Below, piece after piece: positions 17,585-26,908 of a DNA stretch of 64,000 nucleotides. This stretch comes from Pantoea sp. At-9b. GTDB lineage: Bacteria > Pseudomonadota > Gammaproteobacteria > Enterobacterales > Enterobacteriaceae. Each line of letters opens with the position of its first letter. The stretch's first letter is position 1. Where the stretch lies: NCBI RefSeq assembly GCF_000175935.2, contig NC_014837.1, positions 1,426,001-1,490,000 of the forward strand, in the 5' to 3' direction. A model generated the notes under the pieces. The model was not told the origin of the DNA and made no database searches. It saw only the letters and a program-made list of their open reading frames with translations. The position numbers were made by a program, and so were the translations under genes.

Positions 17585-18487
17585 ATGAAAATGGCCATTC
17601 TCTCCCGTGATGGATCGCTTTATTCGTGTAAACGCTTGCGTGAAGCCGCGGAAGCGCGTGGCCATCAGGTGCAGATTATTGACCCTCTCTCCTGTTATAT
17701 GAATATCAACCCGGCCTCGCCCGCGGTGCATTATCGTGGTGAACCGTTGGGACACTTCGATGCGGTGATCCCGCGTATTGGCTCCGCCATCACCTTCTAT
17801 GGCACGGCGGTGTTGCGCCAGTTTGAGCTGTGCGGCAGCTATCCGCTGAACGAATCGGTGGCGATCACCCGGGCGCGCGACAAACTGCGTTCGCTGCAAT
17901 TGCTGGCACGTGAAGGCATCGACATGCCGGTTACCGGCTTTGCCTCGTCTCCGGATGATACCGATGACCTGATTACCATGGTGGGCGGTGCGCCGCTGGT
18001 GGTGAAGCTGGTGGAAGGGACGCAGGGGATTGGCGTGGTGCTGGCGGAGACGCGTCAGGCGGCCGAGAGCGTGATTGATGCATTTCGTGGCCTCAACGCC
18101 CATATCCTGGTGCAAGAGTTTATCAAAGAGGCGCAGGGGCGAGATATTCGCTGCCTGGTGATCGGTGATGAAGTGGTGGCCGCGATTGAGCGCGCGGCGA
18201 AAGAGGGCGATTTTCGTTCCAATCTGCATCGTGGCGGCAAGGCTTACCCGGTACGTATCACCGATCAGGAACGTGAAATTGCGGTCAAAGCGGCCAGCAC
18301 CCTCGGTCTGGAAGTGGCCGGTGTCGATATTCTGCGTGCCAACCGCGGGCCACTGGTAATGGAGGTGAATGCCTCACCGGGCCTTGAAGGCATTGAGTGC
18401 ACCACCGGGCTGAACATCGCCGCCATGATGATTGACTGGATTGAACAGCACGCGTTACCCGGCTTCCGTCTTAAAACTGGTGGCTGA
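17585..18487 (+). CDS. rimK: Ribosomal protein S6--L-glutamate ligase RimK
   Basis: ATP-grasp ligase that adds glutamates to the C-terminus of ribosomal protein S6 and can make poly-alpha-glutamate. The 300 residues equal the E. coli length. Visible are the N-terminal domain ([13 protein letters not shown]), the ATP-grasp fold with [15 protein letters not shown], the [19 protein letters not shown] core, and metal ligands in [14 protein letters not shown]. The start is preceded by AAGGAAC. It follows nfsA by 17 bases. Confidence 0.96.
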   Translation: MKMAILSRDGSLYSCKRLREAAEARGHQVQIIDPLSCYMNINPASPAVHYRGEPLGHFDAVIPRIGSAITFYGTAVLRQFELCGSYPLNESVAITRARDKLRSLQLLAREGIDMPVTGFASSPDDTDDLITMVGGAPLVVKLVEGTQGIGVVLAETRQAAESVIDAFRGLNAHILVQEFIKEAQGRDIRCLVIGDEVVAAIERAAKEGDFRSNLHRGGKAYPVRITDQEREIAVKAASTLGLEVAGVDILRANRGPLVMEVNASPGLEGIECTTGLNIAAMMIDWIEQHALPGFRLKTGG

Positions 18488-18574
18488 GGCGCGCTTTTCA
18501 GCGTTTTTCGTGGCATCGATTTCATTTTTTCCGTAAGCTAAGGCGCTTATTTCTTCACCCCACGGGACATGACG

Positions 18575-19054
18575 ATGGATTCACTGGTCGTTCCTGACAT
18601 CGACGTGCTGCGTCGCTGGCTGGATCAACAAAATATCACCTGGTTCGAATGCGATGCCTGCCAGGCTTTGCATCTGCCGCATATGCAGAATTTTGACGGG
18701 GTGTTTGATGCAAAAATCGACCTTGTGGATGGCGTGATCCTGTTCTCCGCGCTGGCTGAAGTTAAGCCGACCGCGTTGATTCCGCTGGTGGGAGATCTGT
18801 CGCAGATCAATGCCAGCTCCCTGACGGTGAAAGCCTTTATTGATATTCAGGACGATAATCTGCCGAAGCTGATTGTCTGCCAGTCGCTCAGTACCACGGC
18901 GGGGTTAACGTTTGGTCAGTTCTCGCACTTTATGAAGCAGAGCGAGGAGCAAGTTTCCATGGTGATTATGGAAGCCTTCGCCAACAATTTATTGATGATG
19001 GGCGAGGAAGAGGAGCGACAACCCAGCTCACTCGGTCGCGCGATGCTGCACTGA
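18575..19054 (+). CDS. ybjN: YbjN, YbjN/CesT-like fold protein
   Basis: A soluble 159-residue protein matching E. coli YbjN (158) strongly in CDACQALHLPHMQNFDGVFDAKIDL and DDNLPKLIVCQSLS (written as two stretches of the same domain). The fold resembles type III secretion chaperones; in E. coli it affects motility and stress tolerance, mechanism unresolved. Two ATGs are in frame; 18575 is preferred because GGGA stands 7 bases before it, whereas it is too close to 18569. The gene ends at the hairpin 19071-19100. Confidence 0.9.
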   Translation: MDSLVVPDIDVLRRWLDQQNITWFECDACQALHLPHMQNFDGVFDAKIDLVDGVILFSALAEVKPTALIPLVGDLSQINASSLTVKAFIDIQDDNLPKLIVCQSLSTTAGLTFGQFSHFMKQSEEQVSMVIMEAFANNLLMMGEEEERQPSSLGRAMLH

Positions 19055-19070
19055 TTTTCCTGTTTGTCTT

Positions 19071-19100
19071 AACTGCCGCTTTTTGCGGCAGTTTTCATTT
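19071..19100 (+). terminator. Terminator of ybjN
   Basis: AACTGCCGC / GCGGCAGTT, nine perfect pairs around five T, followed by TTCATTTT. It lies 16 bases after the ybjN stop and should end the ybjC-nfsA-rimK-ybjN series. Confidence 0.85.
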
Positions 19101-19426
19101 TATCCCCACCACTTTTTATTCTGCATTTTGCCCTAAATCGCCAGATATTAGTCGTGCTTTATGCCGCCTGGACCGAACCCCATAGCAGAAACATGCAATA
19201 CTTATCGCTAAAAGGCGTTTTTTACGCTGAGATCTGGTGCAGGGGGAGCGGGGCGGCTATTCTTGCGGGGCTGCTTGAGACGTGCAACCTCAGCGCAGGT
19301 ATAGGTTTTTACTATTAAACTCCCGCTGAATATTGATTCATTGTGTGCCTGTGAATAAACAGAAAACGCAACGTCCGGATCGCGTGTATGCAGCGTTGTG
19401 ATGACCCGCTCAGGAGGAAGGAAAAC
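19101..19426. other. Spacer upstream of potF, no gene seen
   Basis: This stretch has no credible gene in any frame; short frames on the minus strand have no ribosome site or family resemblance. It should hold the potF promoter. In E. coli potF transcription has been linked to nitrogen control, so I looked for a sigma-54 site; a GG-N10-GC pair near 19233 is present but the flanking bases fit poorly. Confidence 0.5.
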
Positions 19427-20536
19427 ATGTTCAACCAACGTAAAAAATGGTTGTCAGGTGTGGTTGCTGGTGTGCTGATGACAGCGTCTGCTGGCACGCT
19501 GGCCGCAGATAAAACGCTGCACGTTTATAACTGGTCTGATTATATCTCGGCGGACACGGTTCCGAATTTCGAAAAAGAGACTGGCATTAAAGTGGTCTAC
19601 GACGTGTTTGACTCCAACGAAGTGTTGGAAGGCAAACTGATGGCCGGTAGCACCGGTTATGACGTGGTGGTGCCGTCTTCGAGCTTCCTCGCGCGCCAGC
19701 TACAATCCGGCGTCTTCCAGGAACTGGATAAGAGCAAACTGCCGAACTACAAAAACCTCGACCCGGATCTGATGGCGAAAGTGGCCCAGCACGATCCAGG
19801 CAACAAATACGCGATTCCTTACCTGTGGGGCACCACCGGTATCGGCTATAACGTCGATAAAGTGAAAGCGGTACTGGGTAAAGATGCGCCGGTTGACAGC
19901 TGGGATCTGGTGCTGAAACCAGAAAACCTGGAAAAACTGAAAAGCTGTGGGGTTTCCTTCCTCGACGCACCGGAAGAGATTTTTGCCACCGTGTTGAACT
20001 ACCTCGGCAAAGATCCGAACAGCTCTGACCCGAAAGATTACTCCGGGGCGGCGACCGATCTGCTGCTGAAGCTGCGTCCGAGCATCCGTTATTTCCACTC
20101 TTCGCAGTACATCAACGACCTGGCGAACGGCAACATTTGTGTGGCGATCGGTTGGTCGGGTGACATCCTGCAAGCGAAAGATCGTGCTGCTCAGGCGAAA
20201 AACGGTGTGAACCTGGCTTACAGCGTACCGAAGCAGGGCGCGTTGGCGTTCTTCGACATGATGGCAATTCCGAAAGACGCGAAAAATCTCGACGAAGCCT
20301 ATCAGTGGCTGAACTTCATCATGGATCCAAAAGTGATCGCGGACATCTCCAACAAGATGAACTACGCCAACGGCAACAAAGCGTCTCTGCCGCTGATCAA
20401 TGCTGATGTACGTAACAACCCGGGCATCTTCCCGCCAGCGGATATTATGTCCAAGCTGTTCGTGTTGAAAGTCCAGGATCCGAAACTGGATCGTGTACGT
20501 ACCCGTGCATGGACTAAAGTTAAAAGTGGTAAGTAA
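19427..20536 (+). CDS. potF: Putrescine ABC transporter, periplasmic binding protein PotF
   Basis: Periplasmic receptor for putrescine. The 369 residues (E. coli 370) begin with a signal peptide cut near residue 26 ([15 protein letters not shown]). Ligand features of PotF are visible: NWSDYIS near the mature start, the WGTTGIGYN segment, DSWDLV, and [15 protein letters not shown] stands 10 bases before the ATG, clearly favouring 19427 over an ATG 39 bases upstream. First gene of potFGHI; a hairpin in the spacer to potG probably makes PotF more abundant than the membrane parts. Confidence 0.96.
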   Translation: MFNQRKKWLSGVVAGVLMTASAGTLAADKTLHVYNWSDYISADTVPNFEKETGIKVVYDVFDSNEVLEGKLMAGSTGYDVVVPSSSFLARQLQSGVFQELDKSKLPNYKNLDPDLMAKVAQHDPGNKYAIPYLWGTTGIGYNVDKVKAVLGKDAPVDSWDLVLKPENLEKLKSCGVSFLDAPEEIFATVLNYLGKDPNSSDPKDYSGAATDLLLKLRPSIRYFHSSQYINDLANGNICVAIGWSGDILQAKDRAAQAKNGVNLAYSVPKQGALAFFDMMAIPKDAKNLDEAYQWLNFIMDPKVIADISNKMNYANGNKASLPLINADVRNNPGIFPPADIMSKLFVLKVQDPKLDRVRTRAWTKVKSGK

Positions 20537-20569
20537 TTCGTTCTGAACGGATTCACTTGTATTAGGACG

Positions 20570-20610
20570 ACAACAGAGGCGCGGTGATGGCCTCTGTTGT
20601 GCCATTTTTA
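20570..20610 (+). terminator. Hairpin between potF and potG (attenuator or mRNA stabiliser)
   Basis: ACAACAGAGGC (20570-20580) pairs perfectly with GCCTCTGTTGT (20590-20600) over nine bases, then GCCATTTTT follows. It lies 33 bases after the potF stop and inside the operon, so partial termination or 3'-end protection of potF mRNA is likely. Confidence 0.65.
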
Positions 20611-20651
20611 GCGGCTGAGGTTAACAGTCGCTAAGCGTTGGAGATAAGTTA

Positions 20652-21785
20652 GTGAGCGACGCGATTCCCCGCCCCCATAACAAAACCGCAAAGGCATTAA
20701 CGCCGCTGCTGGAAATCCGCAACCTGACCAAATCCTTTGACGGCCAGCATGCCGTGGATGATGTCAGTCTGACCATTTACAAAGGTGAGATTTTTGCTCT
20801 GCTCGGTCCTTCGGGCTGCGGCAAATCGACCCTGCTGCGTATGCTGGCGGGATTCGAGGTGCCGAGTAGCGGTCAGATTGTGCTGGATGGGCAGGATCTC
20901 TCCCATGTGCCGCCCTATCAGCGGCCGATCAACATGATGTTCCAGTCCTATGCGTTGTTCCCGCACATGACGGTGGAGCAAAACATCGCGTTTGGCCTCA
21001 AGCAGGACAAACTGCCGAAAGGCGAAATCGCCAGCCGCGTTGAAGAAATGCTGGCGCTGGTGCACATGCAGGAGTACGCCAAACGTAAACCGCATCAGCT
21101 CTCTGGCGGTCAACGTCAGCGTGTCGCGCTGGCGCGTAGCCTGGCAAAACGTCCGAAGCTGCTGTTGCTGGATGAGCCGATGGGTGCGCTGGATAAAAAA
21201 CTGCGTGACCGGATGCAACTGGAAGTGGTGGATATTCTGGAGCGCGTCGGCGTGACCTGCGTGATGGTTACCCACGACCAGGAAGAAGCGATGACCATGG
21301 CGGGCCGTATCGCCATTATGAACCGTGGCAAATTTGCCCAGATTGGCGAGCCGGAAGAGATCTACGAACACCCGACCAACCGCTTCAGCGCCGAATTTAT
21401 CGGCTCGGTCAATGTGTTTGAAGGCTTGCTGCGCGAGCGGCGTGAAGACGGTCTGGTGCTGGAAAGCCCGGGCCTGATCCATCCGCTGAAAGTGCAGACC
21501 GATGTCTCCATCGTCGATAACGTCCCGGTGCATGTGGCACTGCGTCCGGAAAAAGTGATGCTGTGCGATGAGGTGCCTGCCGACGGTTGTAACTTCGCGG
21601 TGGGTGAAGTGGTACATATCGCTTATCTCGGTGACTTGTCGATCTACCATGTGCGTTTGCAGAGTGGCCAGATGATTAGCGCCCAGTTGCAAAATGCCCA
21701 TCGCTACCGCAAAGGCGCGCCCACCTGGGGCGACGAAGTGCGTCTGTGCTGGGATGCGGACAGCTGTGTGGTTCTGACGGTTTAA
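20652..21785 (+). CDS. potG: Putrescine ABC transporter ATPase PotG
   Basis: ATPase of the putrescine importer, 377 residues as in E. coli. Walker [10 protein letters not shown] lies near residues 54-62, Q-loop MFQSYALFP, signature LSGGQRQRV, Walker B LLLLDEP and switch His in [10 protein letters not shown]; the last third is the TOBE domain ([16 protein letters not shown]). The start codon is GTG with GGAG nine bases upstream, as in E. coli where the gene also starts with GTG. potH follows after 9 bases. Confidence 0.96.
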   Translation: MSDAIPRPHNKTAKALTPLLEIRNLTKSFDGQHAVDDVSLTIYKGEIFALLGPSGCGKSTLLRMLAGFEVPSSGQIVLDGQDLSHVPPYQRPINMMFQSYALFPHMTVEQNIAFGLKQDKLPKGEIASRVEEMLALVHMQEYAKRKPHQLSGGQRQRVALARSLAKRPKLLLLDEPMGALDKKLRDRMQLEVVDILERVGVTCVMVTHDQEEAMTMAGRIAIMNRGKFAQIGEPEEIYEHPTNRFSAEFIGSVNVFEGLLRERREDGLVLESPGLIHPLKVQTDVSIVDNVPVHVALRPEKVMLCDEVPADGCNFAVGEVVHIAYLGDLSIYHVRLQSGQMISAQLQNAHRYRKGAPTWGDEVRLCWDADSCVVLTV

Positions 21786-21794
21786 GGAGGCGGA

Positions 21795-22757
21795 ATGAGC
21801 CAGATTTCTCAACCCGGTGCCACCGAGGCGGAACAGCCCGGCACCCCGCTACAGCGCTGGGCCACGCGCATTAAGATGCAGCATGGCCGCAAGCTGGTAA
21901 TCGCACTGCCTTACCTGTGGCTGGTGCTGTTTTTCCTGCTGCCGTTCCTGATCGTGCTAAAAATCAGTTTTGCCGATATTGCGCGGGCGATCCCGCCCTA
22001 TACCGATTTGGTCACCTGGGCTGATGATCAGCTCAATCTGGTGCTCAATCTCGGTAACTATCTGCAACTGACGGACGATCCGTTGTACGCCGATGCCTAT
22101 CTGCAATCGCTGAAAGTGGCGGCGATCTCCACCATCATTTGTCTGGTGATTGGTTATCCACTGGCGTGGGCGGTAGCGCACAGTAAACCTTCGATGCGCA
22201 CCATCCTGCTGTTGTTGGTGATCCTGCCGTCATGGACGTCATTCCTGGTGCGCGTATACGCCTGGATGGGGTTGCTGAACAATAACGGTATTCTCAACCG
22301 TTTCCTGATGTGGCTGGGCGTTATCGATCACCCGTTGGTGATCCTCTACACCAATACGGCGGTGTATATCGGTATTGTTTACTGCTACCTGCCGTTTATG
22401 GTGCTGCCTATTTATACCGCGCTGACGCGTATTGATTATTCACTGGTGGAAGCGTCGCTGGACTTGGGTGCGCGTCCGTTGAAGACGTTCTTCAGCGTGA
22501 TTGTGCCACTGACCAAAGGTGGCATTATCGCCGGTTCGATGCTGGTGTTTATCCCGGCGGTGGGGGAGTACGTGATCCCGGAACTGCTGGGTGGCCCGGA
22601 CAGCATCATGATTGGGCGTATCCTGTGGCAGGAGTTCTTTAACAACCGTGACTGGCCGGTGGCGTCAGCGCTGGCGGTGATCATATTGTTGATTCTGATC
22701 CTGCCGATTGTCTGGTTCCACAAACATCAAAACCGTGAAATGGGAGAGAAGGGATGA
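21795..22757 (+). CDS. potH: Putrescine ABC transporter permease PotH
   Basis: Inner-membrane channel subunit, 320 residues, about six membrane segments after a soluble N-terminal arm of about 40 residues. The EAA loop is SLVEASLDLGARPLKTFFSVIVPLT at about 215-240, and FIPAVGEYVIPELLGG follows as in PotB/PotH proteins. AAGGAGG precedes the ATG. Its last four bases overlap potI (ATGA), so the two permeases are translationally coupled. Confidence 0.95.
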   Translation: MSQISQPGATEAEQPGTPLQRWATRIKMQHGRKLVIALPYLWLVLFFLLPFLIVLKISFADIARAIPPYTDLVTWADDQLNLVLNLGNYLQLTDDPLYADAYLQSLKVAAISTIICLVIGYPLAWAVAHSKPSMRTILLLLVILPSWTSFLVRVYAWMGLLNNNGILNRFLMWLGVIDHPLVILYTNTAVYIGIVYCYLPFMVLPIYTALTRIDYSLVEASLDLGARPLKTFFSVIVPLTKGGIIAGSMLVFIPAVGEYVIPELLGGPDSIMIGRILWQEFFNNRDWPVASALAVIILLILILPIVWFHKHQNREMGEKG

Positions 22758-23599
22758 ATCAGTTACCGGCTATCCGCTCTCCGTGGCGTACCGCGATTCT
22801 GGTGCTCGGCTTCCTGTTCCTGTATGCGCCGATGCTGCTGCTGGTGGCCTACTCGTTTAACAGCTCTCAGCTGGTCACCGTGTGGGAGAGTTTTTCGTTC
22901 CACTGGTATCACGTGCTGTTCCAGGACAATGCGATGATCGATGCGGTGCTGCTCAGCCTGAGCATCGCCGCGATGTCCGCCAGCATGGCGGTGGTGTTGG
23001 GTACTATCGCGGCGGTGATTATCGTGCGTTTTGGCCGTTTCAAAGGGCACAACGGCTTTGCGTTTATGCTTACTGCGCCGCTGGTGATGCCGGATGTGAT
23101 CACCGGTCTGTCGCTGTTGCTGCTGTTTGTGGCGATGGGCAACACCCTTGGCTGGCCGAGCGATCGTGGCATGCTGACCATCTGGCTGGCCCACGTGACC
23201 TTCTGTACCGCCTATGTGGCGGTGGTGATCAACTCGCGCCTGCGTGAATTGGACCGTTCGATTGAAGAAGCCGCGATGGATCTCGGTGCAACGCCGCTTA
23301 AGGTATTCTTCGTGATTACCGTCCCGATGATTGCCCCGGCGATCATTACCGGCTGGCTGCTGGCGTTTACCCTGTCATTGGATGATCTGGTGATTGCCAG
23401 CTTCGTGACCGGTCCCGGTGCCACCACCTTGCCGATGGCGATCTTTGCCACCGTGCGCCGTGGCGTTAACCCGGAGATCAACGCCCTGGCATCGCTGATT
23501 CTGTTTGTCGTCGGTCTGGTCGGGTTTATTGCCTGGCGCTTTATGGCGCACGAAGAAAAGCAGCGTTTGCGCGATATTCAGAAAGCAAGACGTGGCTGA
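22754..23599 (+). CDS. potI: Putrescine ABC transporter permease PotI
   Basis: Second channel subunit, 281 residues as in E. coli, with six hydrophobic segments and an EAA loop SIEEAAMDLGATPLKVFFVIT at about 174-195. FTLSLDDLVIASFVTGPG is the PotC/PotI signature. The ATG overlaps the potH stop. A terminator follows at 23626-23650, ending the potFGHI operon. Confidence 0.95.
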   Translation: MNQLPAIRSPWRTAILVLGFLFLYAPMLLLVAYSFNSSQLVTVWESFSFHWYHVLFQDNAMIDAVLLSLSIAAMSASMAVVLGTIAAVIIVRFGRFKGHNGFAFMLTAPLVMPDVITGLSLLLLFVAMGNTLGWPSDRGMLTIWLAHVTFCTAYVAVVINSRLRELDRSIEEAAMDLGATPLKVFFVITVPMIAPAIITGWLLAFTLSLDDLVIASFVTGPGATTLPMAIFATVRRGVNPEINALASLILFVVGLVGFIAWRFMAHEEKQRLRDIQKARRG

Positions 23600-23625
23600 A
23601 ATCCGTAACATTTGCCACTATATGA

Positions 23626-23650
23626 AAGGCTGGTGACACCAGCCTTTTGT
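23626..23650 (+). terminator. Terminator of potFGHI
   Basis: AAGGCTGGT / ACCAGCCTT, nine pairs over a GAC loop, then TTGTT. It starts 26 bases after the potI stop and ends just before the ybjO ribosome site. Confidence 0.75.
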
Positions 23651-23664
23651 TATGGAGTCGGTCG

Positions 23665-24126
23665 ATGTCGGAAACCCTGAAAAAAATCACCCTGTTAACC
23701 CCGGCACCGGTGTTGGTCGCGGGAATCGCCATTATCGCGACACGTTGTATCAGCGTAGTGATGCTGGCGAATGCGCTGGGTGTTGAAGAGATGGTCAACT
23801 TTGTGCACCGCAGCGCGCAAGCCTGGGATTCCACCGCGATCTTTATTGCCAGCCAGCTGATCTTTTTATTTGAACTGCGCTGTGCTTTCACCCTGATGCG
23901 CGGCAGCAACCGGGGGCGCTGGGGTTATGTGGCAACCCAGATTATCGTGCTGGGATACATGCTGATGGCGTCGATGGGCTGGATTTACCCGGAGATTTTT
24001 AGCATCGACGGCGAAACTAACGCACAGATCATCCACCATACGCTTTCACAGAAACTCCCGGATGTGATGGTGCTGTTGTTGTTGTTTGTCCCGGCCAGCA
24101 GTCGCGCTTTTTTCCGTCGCCGGTGA
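23665..24126 (+). CDS. ybjO: Inner-membrane protein YbjO (DUF2593)
   Basis: A 153-residue membrane protein with about four hydrophobic segments. It matches E. coli YbjO (162) in pattern, for example NALGVEEMVNFVHRS, the YPEIFSIDGE loop and the end QKLPDVMVLLLLFVPASSRAFF, but is more divergent than its neighbours. The ATG at 23665 has GGAG nine bases before it; an in-frame TTG six codons upstream is weaker. Function unknown. The position between potI and rlmC is conserved. Confidence 0.88.
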   Translation: MSETLKKITLLTPAPVLVAGIAIIATRCISVVMLANALGVEEMVNFVHRSAQAWDSTAIFIASQLIFLFELRCAFTLMRGSNRGRWGYVATQIIVLGYMLMASMGWIYPEIFSIDGETNAQIIHHTLSQKLPDVMVLLLLFVPASSRAFFRRR

Positions 24127-24174
24127 TACAATCGCCCCCCGTTTTTTCTCCCGATTCAGAATACAGGCCCCACC

Positions 24175-25299
24175 ATGCATTGCGCGCTTTATGATGCCGA
24201 CCGCTGCCGTTCCTGCCAGTGGCTGGAAAAACCTTATCCACAGCAGCTTAGCGAGAAACAGTCGCTGTTGGAGCAACTGCTGGCGCAGCAGACGGTGGGG
24301 GAGTGGCGCACGCCGGTAACCTCTGAGGAACAGGGGTTCCGTAACAAAGCCAAAATGGTGGTGAGCGGTAGCGTCGAGCGTCCGGTGTTCGGCATGATGT
24401 CGCGCGCGGGCGAGCCGATCGATCTGTGCGCTTGTCCACTCTATCCCGCCAGTTTTGCCGCGGTGTTTGCTGTCCTCAAACCCTTTATCGCCCGTGCGGG
24501 TTTAACGCCGTATAACGTGGCACGCAAACGCGGTGAGCTGAAATTTCTGTTACTGACGGAAAGCACGCAGGGCGGCATGATGCTGCGTTTTGTGTTGCGT
24601 TCCGACAGCAAACTGGCGCAGCTACGTGCCGCCCTGCCGTGGCTGCAACAGCAACTGCCGCAGTTGACGGTGATCTCTGCCAACATTCAGCCGGTGCATA
24701 TGGCGATCCTCGAAGGTGATGAGGAGATTGCCTTAACGCCAGATCAGGCGCTGGCGGAAAGGTTTAACCATGTCCCGCTGTATATTCGTCCGCAAAGTTT
24801 CTTCCAGACCAATCCGCAGGTGGCGGCCAGTTTGTACGCGACGGCACGCGACTGGGTGGCGCAGTTGGGGGTGAGCAGCATGTGGGACCTGTTTTGCGGT
24901 GTCGGCGGCTTTGGCTTGCACTGCGCCAGCGCTGAGATGCAGCTGACCGGGATTGAGATCAACGCGGAAGCGATCGCTTGTGCCCGCCAGTCAGCACAGC
25001 AACTGGGGCTGGAGAATGTGAGTTTTGCCGCTCTCGATTCCACGCAGTTCGCCACCGCGCGTGATCAGGTGCCTGAACTGGTGCTGGTTAATCCGCCACG
25101 TCGCGGGATTGGGACTGAGTTATGTGCTTATCTCAGCCAGATGGCTCCGGCCTACATTCTGTATTCCAGCTGTAATCCGCACAGCATGGCGCAGGATATT
25201 GCGCGCCTGAGCGCTTATGACGTTAGCCGTGTGCAGCTGTTCGATATGTTCCCGCATACCGCCCATTTTGAAGTGCTGACCTTACTGACTAAGCGCTGA
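24175..25299 (+). CDS. rlmC: 23S rRNA (uracil-747-C5) methyltransferase RlmC
   Basis: SAM-dependent enzyme that methylates U747 of 23S rRNA. The 374 residues (E. coli 375) hold the [4Fe-4S] cysteines at 3, 11, 14 and 87, an RNA-binding middle part, and a Rossmann methyltransferase domain with [13 protein letters not shown], the NPPRRGIG motif and the catalytic Cys in YSSCNPHSM. It lacks the TRAM domain found in RlmD, as expected for RlmC. Convergent with artJ; the branched palindrome at 25306-25377 lies between them. Confidence 0.96.
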   Translation: MHCALYDADRCRSCQWLEKPYPQQLSEKQSLLEQLLAQQTVGEWRTPVTSEEQGFRNKAKMVVSGSVERPVFGMMSRAGEPIDLCACPLYPASFAAVFAVLKPFIARAGLTPYNVARKRGELKFLLLTESTQGGMMLRFVLRSDSKLAQLRAALPWLQQQLPQLTVISANIQPVHMAILEGDEEIALTPDQALAERFNHVPLYIRPQSFFQTNPQVAASLYATARDWVAQLGVSSMWDLFCGVGGFGLHCASAEMQLTGIEINAEAIACARQSAQQLGLENVSFAALDSTQFATARDQVPELVLVNPPRRGIGTELCAYLSQMAPAYILYSSCNPHSMAQDIARLSAYDVSRVQLFDMFPHTAHFEVLTLLTKR

Positions 25300-25305
25300 A
25301 AGGGT

Positions 25306-25377
25306 GGGGACGACGCAGCGATCATCCTGAACGGAGGACAGTGCAGAACCTGTCAGGTTGGACACTGCGTCGACCCC
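25306..25377. repeat. Branched palindrome between rlmC and artJ
   Basis: The outer arms GGGGACGACGCAG (25306-25318) and CTGCGTCGACCCC (25365-25377) pair at 12 of 13 positions. Inside are two smaller inverted repeats: TCCT/AGGA around 25325-25339 and AACCTG-T-CAGGTT at 25347-25359, giving a cloverleaf-like potential fold. It fills the gap between two convergent genes and may act as a two-way terminator, though no U-tract follows on either strand. Not similar to the REP-like elements elsewhere in the window. Confidence 0.6.
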
Positions 25378-25384
25378 ATAAACG

Positions 25385-26116
25385 TTATTCCGGGAACCAC
25401 TTCTGATTGAGTTGCAGGTACGTGCCGTTGGCTTTGATGGCCGCCAGTGCGCCATTCAGCTGATCGCGCAGTTCGCTATTACCTTTACGTACCGCAATGC
25501 CCAGACCGGTGCCAAAGTAGCTGGCATCCGTCACATGCGCACCGACCGGTGCCAGATCGGCATTGGTTTTCAGCCACTGGTTTACCACGGCGGTATCCCC
25601 GAATACGCCGTCCAGACGGCCATTTTTCAGATCGAGAATCGCATTCTGGTAGCTGTCATACGCCACGGCCACCACTTCCGGATGCTGTTCCAGCAGGTAC
25701 TTCTGGTGGGTGGTGCCGTTCTCCATGCCAATACGTTTGCCCTTCAGCTGGCTGAAATCGCTGAACTGGCCTTTACGCGCAATGACGACCGCCGAGTTGG
25801 CATAATAGGGTTGGGTGAAATCCACCTGCTTGCTGCGATCGGCAGTGATGTCCATCCCGGAGATCACCGCGTCGTAGCGGCGAAATTTCAGCGATGGAAT
25901 CAGGCTGTCAAACGCGTTATTGGTGAAGGTACATTCGGCCTTCATTTGCTGGCATAACGCTTTTGCCAGATCGATATCAAAGCCGACGATTTGATTTTCA
26001 CGGTCCAGAGATTCAAACGGAGGATAAGTCGCGGAAGAAGCGAAGCGGATTTTCTCCGCCGCAAAGGCATTCATTGCCAGAGTTGCCAGTGCAGCAGCAA
26101 CGATCCATTTTTTCAT
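25385..26116 (-). CDS. artJ: Arginine-binding periplasmic protein ArtJ
   Basis: High-affinity periplasmic arginine receptor of the Art system, 243 residues as in E. coli. The signal peptide ends near residue 19 (AFA/AEKI). Family 3 binding-protein features are SATYPPFESLD, GFDIDLAKALC, FDSLIPSLKFRRYDAVISGMDIT and DGVFGDTAVVNQWL. GGAG stands 9 bases before the ATG at 26116; an upstream in-frame ATG is not supported. It is transcribed separately from artPIQM, from a promoter overlapped by two ARG boxes. Confidence 0.95.
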   Translation of the reverse strand: MKKWIVAAALATLAMNAFAAEKIRFASSATYPPFESLDRENQIVGFDIDLAKALCQQMKAECTFTNNAFDSLIPSLKFRRYDAVISGMDITADRSKQVDFTQPYYANSAVVIARKGQFSDFSQLKGKRIGMENGTTHQKYLLEQHPEVVAVAYDSYQNAILDLKNGRLDGVFGDTAVVNQWLKTNADLAPVGAHVTDASYFGTGLGIAVRKGNSELRDQLNGALAAIKANGTYLQLNQKWFPE

Positions 26117-26174
26117 TTTGAGACTCCTGTAGATCACTTACGCCCGGAGGCGAACGCGTAACAAGATGCCACCG

Positions 26175-26213
26175 AATGAATCATTATGCAAGAATGTTGT
26201 ATAAATAATGAAA
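26175..26213 (-). promoter_or_regulatory. Paired ARG boxes over the artJ promoter
   Basis: Two 18-bp sequences, 26175-26192 (AATGAATCATTATGCAAG) and 26196-26213 (GTTGTATAAATAATGAAA), are separated by 3 bp, the spacing the hexameric ArgR repressor needs. The first fits the consensus well and the second more loosely. A -10-like CATAAT on the minus strand overlaps the first box, with TTCATT 18 bases upstream, so binding would block artJ transcription when arginine is high. Confidence 0.8.
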
Positions 26214-26233
26214 AAAGGCGGGAAAACCCGCCT
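26211..26233 (-). terminator. Terminator of the artPIQM operon
   Basis: AGGCGGG / CCCGCCT (seven pairs, four-base loop) followed by six U on the minus strand, 5 bases after the artM stop. Its U-tract runs into the upstream ARG box of artJ. Confidence 0.85.
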
Positions 26234-26238
26234 GGATA

Positions 26239-26907
26239 TTAATTTCTACGCTCAAATGCCAGCGCGCGCCGTTCGATCAGACGCATCATCAGCGTCAGCA
26301 AACCATTGACGCACAGATACACCAAACCGGCGGCAGCAAACACCGTGACATCATAGGTGCGGCCATACAGCAGCTGACCATGGCCCATGACCTCCATCAG
26401 CGTGATGGTGTAGGCCAGAGAGGTACTTTTGAACACCAGCACCACTTCATTGGAATAGGACGATAGCGCGCGTTTAAACGCATACGGCAGCAGAATGCGC
26501 AGCGTATCTTTACGGTTCATTCCCAGCGCCGCGCAGGATTGCCACTGGCCGGAAGGAATGGCACGTACCGCACCGTAGAACAACTGGGTGGTGTAGGCCG
26601 CACTATTCAGTGACAACGCCAGCAGGGCGCACAGCCACGGCTGCGACAGCAGATGCCACAGCCAGGGGAGGTTCTGAATGCTGGGGAACTGGCCGGGGCC
26701 GTAGTAAATCAGGAAGATCTGCACCAGCAGCGGCGTACCGGTGAACACCGTGATGTAGCCTTTGACGATGGCGTTCACCACCGGCACTTTCAGCGCCAGC
26801 ACCACGGTGAACAGCAGCGACAACACCAACGCGGCGATCAGCGAGGCGACGGTCAATGTCAGACTGGTATGCAGCCCTTTCAGCAGTTCGGGTAAATATT
26901 GCAGCAT
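26239..26907 (-). CDS. artM: Arginine ABC transporter permease ArtM
   Basis: One of two inner-membrane channel subunits of the arginine importer, 222 residues as in E. coli. It has about five membrane segments and the amino-acid permease EAA loop FYGAVRAIPSGQWQSCAALGM at about 95-115. The end RLIERRALAFERRN is characteristic. The start at 26907 aligns with E. coli (MLQYLPELLKG), and one base separates it from the artQ stop, so the genes are coupled. Last gene of artPIQM. Confidence 0.95.
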   Translation of the reverse strand: MLQYLPELLKGLHTSLTLTVASLIAALVLSLLFTVVLALKVPVVNAIVKGYITVFTGTPLLVQIFLIYYGPGQFPSIQNLPWLWHLLSQPWLCALLALSLNSAAYTTQLFYGAVRAIPSGQWQSCAALGMNRKDTLRILLPYAFKRALSSYSNEVVLVFKSTSLAYTITLMEVMGHGQLLYGRTYDVTVFAAAGLVYLCVNGLLTLMMRLIERRALAFERRN

Positions 26908-26908
26908 A

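Noticed and set aside
19230..19250. Possible sigma-54 promoter for potF
   Set aside because: A GG-N10-GC pair exists but the TTGC part is missing; the match is not better than chance in G+C-rich DNA.
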